Assembly: GCA_963920635.1 (NCBI GenBank)
Contig: OY987298.1
Span: forward strand, 20,803,647-20,867,646
Reading direction: 5' to 3'
Length of the DNA stretch: 64,000 nt
DNA from: Pseudeuparius sepicola
Taxonomy: Eukaryota > Arthropoda > Insecta > Coleoptera > Anthribidae
Within the stretch, counting starts at the first letter, position 1. Each line of letters starts with the position of its first letter. Made by a program: the position numbers and the translations under genes. Positions 55,767 to 64,000 of this stretch are shown here, piece by piece. Below the pieces are notes generated by a model. The model ran no database searches. It was not told the origin of the DNA and saw only the letters and a list, made by a program, of their open reading frames with translations.

Positions 55767-56190
55767 TGCGTATTACGCTCTAGCCATGCAACAACTTGTG
55801 TGTAGGTTTCACTTATTGCGTTTAGTTTGAATAGAGTTTAGTTTCAGAGGTTAATAAATGTTTGAAAAAAAAGGGGTTTCTACCATGTTTTAAAACAAAT
55901 TTCTTGTCAATATCACGACGTAGATACGTTTCGGCCATTCACTTGGCCATCTTCAGGTTACAATAAAAATATTATTATGTGGTTTAAAAAACATATGACC
56001 TAAAAGTGTGAATTTTTTATATAATGCGAATTAATTATTTTATATAATTTTGATTTTATTACGTTAGTTATTAATTTCAATTTTATTTTCATATAGGTAG
56101 ATTTTAAGAATACAAACAAAATAGTATTCAAGTTATAATGTAAAAATAATTATGAGAGTACTTACATTAAATAAAATTGAAAATAAAAAA
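55767..56190. other. Non-genic stretch, repeat flank
   Basis: Continues the sequence interrupted by the errantivirus (TTTAGTTTGAATAGAG at 55825). Near 55925 it has GATACGTTTCGGCCATTCACTTGGCCATCTTCAGG, described here as the same motif style as the 7.49-kb CGTTTCGG...CATCAGGGC. No gene. Confidence 0.5.
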
Positions 56191-56340
56191 CCTTTTTAAA
56201 AACAAGCTTTTATTTAAGCCATGTACTAAAACGAATAAAATAAGTTTAGGTTTTCGTTAAGATAATTCAATTCCAAATTGCGACAAGTTTTTGCAAATTG
56301 AAAAGCTTGTCGCGCGAATTTTAAATAAAATATGCATATA

Positions 56341-56727
56341 CAGTGTGGCCGTTTGGAATGGAGACACCTCTGTAAAATTATTATTTTTGCTCCGATTTTG
56401 AAAAACTTTTTTTTGTTAGATAGATAGGTCTCTGAAAATTTTTTGATTTTTGGACCTTCAATTTATTTTTTGATTTTGATAAAGCTTTGGATTTGGGATT
56501 TTTGGTTCATTCTAAACAACTTTTTTTTAGTAATTTTTTTGTTAAAAAAAATGCCTAATATGATTTCTTGAATTTTGGGGTATAAAAAATGTCGGTTAGC
56601 CAGGTGTTTGGTTTTCAAAACAATTGGAAGGTGTGTCGAATGGTATTTTAACAAAAAAATGTTTTTTAAAATCGGAGCGAAAATAACAATTTTACAGAGG
56701 TGTCTCCATTCTAAACGGGCCACACTG
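56341..56727. mobile_element. MITE (CAGTGTGGCCGTTTGGAATG ends)
   Basis: Ends CAGTGTGGCCGTTTGGAATG and complement with TA on both sides (56339-56340, 56728-56729); 387 bp. Arms include GAGACACCTCTGTAAAATT. It splits a relative of the 37784-38100 inverted repeat. Confidence 0.8.
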
Positions 56728-56752
56728 TAGGTACTTTGGCAAATAGGTACTT

Positions 56753-56828
56753 GCTAACCTAACCTAACCCAACCTAACCTAACCTAACCTAACCTAACCT
56801 AACCTAACCTAACCTAACCTAACCTAAG
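56753..56828. repeat. Interstitial telomere-like (AACCT)n array
   Basis: About 15 units of AACCT, the complement of the insect telomere repeat TTAGG, with one AACCC and one AAGCT variant. It lies between two halves of a dispersed repeat, about 25 bp after a MITE, and unrelated DNA continues on both sides. It is therefore not a chromosome end in this sequence. Confidence 0.9.
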
Positions 56829-56929
56829 CTAAACTTAATTTATTCGTTTTAGTACATGACTTGAAAGGTTTTTATTTTATTAATTTTATTTATTTTCAAT
56901 TTTATTTTGTGCTTTTTAGCACCTACCTA

Positions 56930-57245
56930 TTTGATTCCCATGTAAGGAGGGTAGTAAAGAAATTTAATCCGCCATCTTGGGGCGGCCGCCATGTTGAATT
57001 TCGTATGAAGTTGTTTTCTACCCGTCGGGCCCTTTCATTTGATACCCATGTTGTGTATCAAATAGGTAAACCGCCATCTTAGAGCGGCGGCCATATTGAA
57101 TTTAGTGTGATGTCACTAAGTAGTGACATCACGATAAAGTTATCGTTTTCTACTTTTCGAGCCCTATCATTTGCACCCATATTAAGGGGGGTTGACAAAA
57201 AATACATCATCCGCCATCATGGAGTGGCGGTCATTTTGAAAGTAT
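56930..57245. repeat. Three tandem CCGCCATCTTG modules
   Basis: Three diverged units of about 110 bp: each has a CCCATG(T/A)...GG(G)T box, CCGCCATC(T/A)T, GGCGGCCGCCAT-like sequence and a TTGAA(T/A) block (near 56935, 57045, 57170). GTGATGTCACTAAGTAGTGACATCAC at 57108-57133 is a palindrome. Downstream CAAAATTTCAGCTCAATCGG is a common tail word of insect dispersed repeats. Confidence 0.65.
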
Positions 57246-57649
57246 TACAATATTGAGTATTGCATATTGTATTGTCACCGGAACTAAAGGTGTATGCAAA
57301 ATTTCAGCTCAATCGGATTTCAGGAAGTGGTTCTAATTATTCAGCTTGCAAGATTCGACCCACACTAACAGGTGAAGTTAAATAAAAGCTTCTAAAAATG
57401 ACAAAGACATACATTTCAAATATCAAATTTTCCGTAAATATTAGTTATTATGGATTGTCATCTCTATTTGTTAATAAAATTAGCTAGCTACTGTGAAAAT
57501 TTATAATGTAAATAATGTTTTTCGTACAATAAGTGTTGATAAATGCAAGCAGGCCGTTCTATATTTGGATACAAAAAAGGGCCAGTAGTTTTTACTAAAC
57601 TAAAGAGGAGAAAAAATTGTCTTTTTATCTTACGTTATTATACATACGG

Positions 57650-57690
57650 AGAGAAAAGGGACTACAGGGACTACAGGGACTACCAGTTGT
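57650..57690. repeat. AGGGACTAC short tandem repeat
   Basis: About four copies of a 9-10 bp GGGACTACA unit starting near 57658. Confidence 0.7.
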
Positions 57691-57924
57691 GAAAACAGGA
57701 ACTAAGTATTTTTTATATTTAAACAATAGTTAAGTTACATGAAGTCAAAGTTAAGAAATTAAATTATAATACAATGTGACAGACCATCGGTGTCAGTTCT
57801 AAAATTAATACTGTAATGTTTTTTACGTTCCGTTTAAGAAAATCACTTTTTCTGCATAATATCATATTGCTGCTTGTATAATCTTTTATGAAAATATATT
57901 TTGGTTTGGTTTATGTTATTTTTT

Positions 57925-58145
57925 TGTGAGAAATTTGGATATTTAAATAAATTTAATTTAACTTATTTGAATCAGTTTAATTTAATTTATTTAAATAAAT
58001 TTAATTTAATTTATTTAAATAAATTTAATTCAGTTAAATAAATTGAATGTATTGATAATAATTTAATTAATTTAATTAATTTATTTACATTAATTTAACT
58101 TATTTAAATTATTTTAATCTATTTAAATTAATTTAATTTAAATTC
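57925..58145. repeat. AT-only minisatellite (TTTAATTTAATTTATTTAAATAAA)
   Basis: About 220 bp almost without G or C, built from TTAAT and TTAAAT words with repeated 24-bp self-complementary units. No gene. Confidence 0.8.
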
Positions 58146-59010
58146 ATTTCCTAGTTGAAAATATGTGAATGGTTTTAATACGTAACGTTGTTAGATATAA
58201 TATTCCAGATTATTAGAAAATATTGCAATGCATGCCATCCTGGAACAAAATACAATTTCAAAGATATCTTGGAGCATCGTCTAGGCAATTATTTAACAAA
58301 AGAAGTACTAATACGAGTCTCAAGAATGCGAGTAAAAAATTTCGAATGTTGCCAAACTTCCAAAAAAATAAACCGAAGCCATTACGCTAGTGCACCAGAA
58401 TTGTACAGGTTTTTTGCGATCCGGCAACGCCTAGCAAGCCCAGTAAAGATTCATCCTGCAATCAGTATTCCAAGCTGAATATTTCTTAGAGCGACTGGCG
58501 GTCGCAAATATCACGAACACTAGTCTTCGCCTCATAGCCGTGCGCGAAGGGAGACAATTTGAGTTTTGCGGTGTTAGTAGTGGTTGTATAATGACCAGTG
58601 TCCCCGGAAAGACCATACATAGCCAAGCCAGGGAAATTATCGCAAACGTAATAAGGGTTTGCGATGAGGAGGCAACTAATAACGCTTTCAAATTACTTAT
58701 TTTATCAGACTCCTCAACTGACTACCAAAATTTTCACCGCCGTTATTACCGACGCCTGTATGTAGCGGCAGCAATTTTATGGCATATTCACGCGTTTTTT
58801 ATTTTACTTCCCCTCTGCGTCTCTAGCGTTCTCTCCTATGTTTTACTATAGTATCAAAATCGCGCAGAAGCGTGAAAAATAGATATGATTGAGAGCACAC
58901 AAAACGTGGGCGATAAGTAAAATGACAACGCTATTGTCGTTTACAATAGGCCAAACAAACCATTTTCTTTCATTAAAGCGCCACCTAGACAAACAGATGT
59001 GCTTTTTTTT
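58146..59010. other. Non-genic stretch
   Basis: Short frames (58188-58478, 58431-58691, 58540-58851) overlap on both strands, and none shows a domain or splice-supported extension. Nothing is called. Confidence 0.45.
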
Positions 59011-60662
59011 TGCGACGGAAATTGATTCATTCTAGTCCCCTTTTTTCTTCGTTAAATAGGTTAGTGGTGGGCAGGTCATTTCCGACGCTCCATCATCACG
59101 CCTGGCGAAGGAGAAATAATAATAATAACAATAATATGGCCGCTTTTTGTCCAGTTGGCGCCGCAGCACGTTGCGCCGAGATATGGGGAATGATAGCTGG
59201 TAATCGGAGATGACAGGGGCACATGGGGGAATTTTGTGGGCTAGTTGTTGTTTTTATCGCGGTTTCTTCGTTTTTTAAGACCACCTTTTCGTTGGTTTCA
59301 TAAAGTTGCCATGAAGTTCCCATATTAAGCGAATAACATGGAATAGAGAAACGTCTGTGTCTGCCTATATGGCTGGAAGAGTGAAATGTTTTGGCAGTTA
59401 CTAAATTGCCAATTCACGTGTAAATATCACCGACTTAAATTCACCCTTTCACCCCCTTGCTTTTTTCACCGCCCCTTCCCTTCCAAGTCGTCGTATGTAA
59501 TAAACTACTATTTTTTCCTATGAAGGCATTTTTGCGTAGTGCATATAATATACTATATGGTCTCTTTGATCATTTTATGCGTCATGCTTTGGAAACTTCT
59601 ATTACTTCAATAAACACACTCAATCCTGTTACCTCCTATTCCTATATTAGGGGGCATGATTTGGGAAGTTATGTATTTCAACAATAAAAACTAGAATTAT
59701 TTAAATTTCTTTAAAAACGTTAAAATAAATGAACGTTTGATAAATGTGAACTTTATTTTGGATTCTGCTCGATCCAAATGTAAGTGAATATGTACATAAA
59801 TATTTTTTTAATAAAATTAAAACCCTCTGCGTAATTTGTATTTCTCTTATTTTGAGGCAATAAAGCTTGGCTCGGCGGGCGAGTGCAGCGAGTCGGTGTT
59901 TCTTACAGAGGTGTATTGAGTTGCAAGTAGACCTTTATTTTTTTCCGATATAATTCTTTCGCTGTTTATGAATTGTTGGAGCTACGATTTGTATTAAATT
60001 TGCAGGTAAGTGAATGACTTGGTGTGCCATAAAAGTTTGTTTTTAAAGTTCCTAATACTGGGGCATATTATTTTTATATTTTATATTATAAAATTCATAG
60101 AGATCGTCCTTAGTGCGGCCCTGCTTCGTACTAGCCCTCAGAATTGTTCACGTGCTTCCATCGTGTAAATGTTTACGCGCTACTTGCATTTAGTTTGAAT
60201 AGAGTGTAGACATTTGGCCCGTCGTAACCGAGAGCATCTTTAGACTCATGCATTGATGGATTGTAACTGGTCACCAAATGCCTAAGTAATGTCTAGTGGA
60301 GACCTTACAGTTGCGATCCAACACAGGACTAGTCGTCACTGAAGAGGCTTACAGGCAAGGTTAATTTATAGGAAGGTTAGGACATACGACGACTTGGAAG
60401 GGAAGGGGCGGTGAAAAAAACAAGCCATATAGGCAGACACAGACGTTTCTCTATTCCATGTTATTCGCTTAATATGGGAACTTCATGGCAACTTTATGAA
60501 ACCAACGAAAAGGTGGTCTTAAAAAACGAAGCAACCGCGATAAAATCAACAACTAGCCCACAAAATGCCCCCATGTGCCCCTGTCATCTCCGATTACCAG
60601 CTATCATTCCCCATATCTCGGCGCAACGTGCTGCGGCGCCAACTGGACAAAAAGCGGCCATC
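59010..60662. repeat. Large inverted repeat / foldback region
   Basis: Left arm 59140-59500 pairs with right arm 60385-60662 (GGCGCCGCAGCACGTTGCGC, CATGGGGG, GCATCTATTCCATGTTATTCGC-type blocks, then the CACCGCCCCTTCCCTTCC block). The right arm lacks about 80 bases present at 59376-59455. The loop holds the 59870-60205 repeat, mate of 48575-48905. Antisense-like frames in both arms are mirror images of one another, not genes. Confidence 0.7.
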
Positions 60663-61435
60663 CGGGTGGTTTGCAGGGGATGTACCGCATCCGGAAAGCG
60701 ATGGCCGCAATTTACTTCATCGGTCCGGCACCGGGTAGAACTAATGGGGGCAGTCTGTCGCGGGAGCGCCGCCGGTTTGTCGATGGCTGTACGTGCGGGA
60801 ACAGTAAAAAGCTCGAAGAAAGGATTTTTGGCAAATGCAACTGGACAGGATACGACATATTTGTAATGCAGGCTTATTAACGGGTGTAGAATGTATTCCC
60901 TATAGAAATGAGGATCTCGTTTGTAGTCAGACACTTTAACAAGAGTTTTGTGGGCAATAGTGGTTCTCAATCTTTATCTTTGCAGGACGTAAACATGTTC
61001 CTGGTAGGTACTACAGGTAAAATGCCTTTCTATACAATACAAATGTTCACAAAAAACGACAAAATATTTTGCGTTAGAAAAAAGCACTTGCATTCGTTTG
61101 AATCCGCGGAATCCTGTCTTATTAGTTTTACAGCACTATAGGATGATCATTTTTAGACGCCCAGCATCTGTTGGTGGAAAACGGTCAATGATATGGAGAT
61201 ATTATATATATGGGAGCTGATATAGGGTGTATAAAGGAATAAATTGGCCCATTTAGCGACTCTTTGCAAATACGACGTTAGGTGTTGCCATTTTTCCTTA
61301 TCCTCTTCCGTCAAAAAGTTAGGTATTCTTCCAAAACGCCTTAAAGTATTAATTTTCGTTAATCGCAAATGACGTAGCGTTTTCATATCTCCTGACCCTT
61401 TATTTCTTTGAATGATCTTGAAACCGAGTCTTTTG
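60663..61435. other. Non-genic stretch
   Basis: GC-rich near 60665-60810, AT-rich after. A 102-codon frame on - (61153-61461) is Lys/Arg/Leu-rich and helical but unrecognised; it runs into the repeat at 61.44 kb and is not called. Confidence 0.4.
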
Positions 61436-61439
61436 ACCT

Positions 61440-61770
61440 TCTTACCGTTGTCAACATGCAACTACAGGACCGGCTACACTTTTTTATACCCCCAATTTTT
61501 ACCAAATGCATATCTAGCGATTGTTTTGTTTAAAATCGGACACCACAGAACCCCCCCTATTATACCAAATTTGAACAAAAAATATACAGGAAGTTCTGTT
61601 CTACAGGGAGCCAAAATTTAGCAAAATATAAATTTTAAAGGAATCTGGCGGGTCAAGATCGAGTCAAGTATGCCATGGAATTAACTCAAAACAGTTGAAT
61701 GGTCAACAGGACCAGACAGGGTATTTTTATGCAAAGATTCCAATAACAAATATACAACCTGTATTTTCTC
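61440..61770. repeat. Diverged inverted relative of the MITE at 13786-14306
   Basis: As reverse complement it shares in order AACTGTTTTGA, AATTCCATGGCA, CTTGACTCG, TTTTTTGTTCAAATTTGGTA, GGTGTCCGATTTTAAA and GTAGCCG with the element inside the Gypsy pol. Terminal repeats have decayed. Confidence 0.65.
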
Positions 61771-62013
61771 TGTGCCAACTCAAAGTGCAATTTTTTTTTA
61801 AACTTTATACGTACCTATACGTATCGAGAGCGATAAAAATAGAAAACTAGAAATTGAAAGCAAAAAAATGGAGAACAAAATTATGAAGCAACAAAACCAG
61901 TGAAAAAATTAGTTTATAATAGAATATTTAAGCGAAAATAAGAGTAAAAATATGTAGATAATGTTATAGTGTCATTGCCAAAAGTTTCTGCTTGCAAACT
62001 ACCGATATAGTTA

Positions 62014-62471
62014 CAGGGTGTTTCCGTATATTTTGACCCACCCCTAGAGCCTTTATTTTTCGAGTTAGAAAAAATACTTAAATGAAAGTTGTAGGGTACC
62101 AAGGTGTATTGTCCCAAAAATAATGGATTGACAGGAATGGTCTTGAAATGTTTTTCCATGGCAACCTTGATTAATTATAAAGATCGTATTTATCTGCAAT
62201 TTGGAATATCTTGCGAATGCTTAGAGCAAACATATAAAACATATTTACATTGTTGGAATCCGAAAAATGCGTGCAATTCAAAAATCCACAAATATAGAGG
62301 GCGTTCCATTAAAAAAAAGTAAGTTCATATTTTTTCATAAATTTGCGACGCTCATTTGTTTTATCTAGTAACAGATTCTAGCGGCTCATGGAAAACCCTA
62401 TACAATGTAATTTTTTTTAACACGAAAAATAAAGGGTCTAGGTATGGGTCGAAATATACGGGAACACCCTG
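62014..62471. mobile_element. MITE (CAGGGTGTTNCCGTATATTT ends)
   Basis: Ends CAGGGTGTTTCCGTATATTT and CAGGGTGTTCCCGTATATTT on opposite strands, with TA flanks (62012-62013 and 62472-62473). The subterminal GACCCA and CCTTTATTTTTCG blocks are also inverted. The 458-bp body is non-coding. Confidence 0.85.
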
Positions 62472-62473
62472 TA

Positions 62474-64000
62474 CATTTGATTTCTTTAAATGACGAAAAG
62501 CTGGTTTATTTGTCATAGTTTTGGATAATTATAAAGAAGAAAGTTATTTATTTTTTAATTTTAGAACTTTTATAATACTTTTTTAAAAAAAAATTACGTC
62601 ATTTTTTCGACTAAACATAATTTTCTCAAAAATAAATAATTTAGCATTAAAAAACGAGTTTGACGTTAATTTAAAAAATTGCGTCAACAACTTTGTTTCC
62701 TGAACTTTCCGAGAATAAAATATCTTCCTCCTTTTTCAAAGAAGATGTGAAGTCAAAGTGAAATGACAGATATAGAAACGATTTAAAATTCATAATAATA
62801 ATAATTTAGCCACCTTATTTGACATAACCTGGACCGACATTATTATTAAAGACCTGTGCTAAGGACGTTTCAAGTAATTGCCACTGGCTCCACACGACGA
62901 AAAAAATTGACAGGGTGGGTTAATGTTAAAATCACCATCGTTGCAGAATCTTTGTAAAATAAAAAACATGCAAATATGTCTGTTACAACGAATTTAATAT
63001 CCAAAATTAAATAAATGCGTGTTTGGTATGCCCCTTCATTTTTACAAGTTTACATGGCATATTTCCATACATTTTGTTAAGAAAAACGAGTCTAAAAAGA
63101 AAGCAAGAGTATTTTGGTACCGTTTTGTTTGAAATTAAGTTCATGGCTAGTTGTAGTCTATATAAGTAAGTATACAATGCATTAGATTTTGCCATGTGTA
63201 TTCTTTACATAGAATTCATTGGGATTGGGACATTTAAAAATAACTACAGTAAAATAGAACGATTAACCGTTTTACGTTACGATTTTGATTACTTTAGATT
63301 ATAAGGCCTATTATTTAAATTTTCTAGGGTTTTCGGTAGTACTAGTTCTAGGGTTTTCGGTAGTACTAGTTCTATCGGGAAAATAGTCGGCCCTATATAG
63401 CCGCAAATGGCAACGAAGACAAAATAATAGTAATTGCCCCCCTCCCCCGCACAAGCATGTGGTTGCTTCTGGGGTACTCCTAGTTTGGAGTATTGTGAGG
63501 GTGAGAATTATTATTATTATACTATTTATTCCGAGACAATATGCTACCATGGAGTTAATTAGTTAAGATAAAAACTTAAGATTAACTTGAATATCCTTAG
63601 CCCCTCAAAATTATTTTACACTCAACGCGGCTGCCGTTTCCGTCGTTCCGTAATTGTTTCCTATAACATTAAAACGAATTGCCGGCCGAAAGTTGCCGCG
63701 CGGGCCCCGCTAACCAAGAACAATGCTGCCCATTTGTCACCTACTCCATTTTATTTCACTTTTCCCAGTTCTCTCGCAAACCAACAATAACTTCCTCTCT
63801 AGAACATAACAATAAAGGGCCGAGGGACTGGCGGGACCGTCGGGACTCTCCCCCAAATAAGTTGCGATAAACTGCCGGCTCAGAAGAGCCCGGGCCGGAT
63901 CTTGCGCCATATAGCCCCTCGGCCAGAGAAGAGTTATGAAATGGGGTACGCTCAACTCGTATTCCGAAATTTTCCAGAACACTCTATAGTTCCTTCATGT
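62474..64000. other. Non-genic end of window
   Basis: No gene supported. It contains two exact 24-bp tandem units (63323-63370, TCTAGGGTTTTCGG...), an inverted LINE-tail relative (about 63425-63520) with an ATT tract, and a GC-rich patch at 63675-63710. Confidence 0.55.

Noticed and set aside
56753..56828. Chromosome end (true telomere)
   Set aside because: Array is short, has variants and is followed by 7 kb of ordinary repeat DNA.
60411..60970. Frames of 100-150 codons in the right arm of the 59-60.7 kb inverted repeat
   Set aside because: The same peptide segments appear antisense in the left arm, so they reflect repeat sequence, with frameshifts between arms.
61153..61461. 102-codon basic frame on -
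   Set aside because: No recognisable domain, and its start lies in a dispersed repeat; evidence too weak to call a gene.
1..64000. tRNA and rRNA genes
   Set aside because: I looked for the T-loop GGTTCGA(N)TCC pattern with matching A-box and for conserved rRNA blocks on both strands and saw none; a covariance-model scan was not possible.

Overview
The window is AT-rich insect nuclear DNA. The evidence is two spliced mitochondrial-clan cytochrome P450 genes (CYP12/CYP334-like, families known from insects), Gypsy/errantivirus-type LTR retrotransposons, a mariner relic and an (AACCT)n array. The P450 type and the abundant palindromic elements would suit a beetle, but the species is not proven. 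There are no prokaryotic features.

Layout: P450 copy 1 (2303-4518, nine exons) lies downstream of a 1.97-kb TIR element (89-2056) inserted into its upstream region. Positions 5-13 kb hold palindromic TA-flanked elements, a GC-rich island and a decayed mariner. A 5'-truncated Gypsy element on + (about 13.16-17.33 kb) is broken by two small DNA elements and then joins a second Gypsy element on - (gag, protease, RT). This junction region is duplicated in tandem as two nearly identical 4.03-kb units (16962-20988 and 20989-25016). Its leader and a tRNA-Lys-like primer site follow at 25.0-25.66 kb. Positions 25.7-33.5 kb are non-genic apart from large hairpin elements, one carrying a DUF4817-like transposase start.

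P450 copy 2 (34179-36400) has the same nine exons and about 92% protein identity by eye. It retains the empty site for the element upstream of copy 1. Positions 36.6-48.9 kb are non-genic, with a jockey-like RT scrap, TIR and palindromic elements, a LINE-like tail and GC islands. A complete-length errantivirus on - (48955-55766) has identical 176-bp LTRs, a TGCG target duplication, gag, RT-RNase H, integrase and env, but lacks protease and has frame breaks. Positions 55.8-64 kb hold more repeats, an interstitial telomere-like array and an inverted repeat resembling the left flank of the errantivirus.

The only apparent host genes are the two P450s, probably a recent duplication enlarged by transposons. 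The rest is a nested mobile-element landscape. Exon coordinates were placed by matching splice signals between the two copies. All identities were judged by eye, without database searches.
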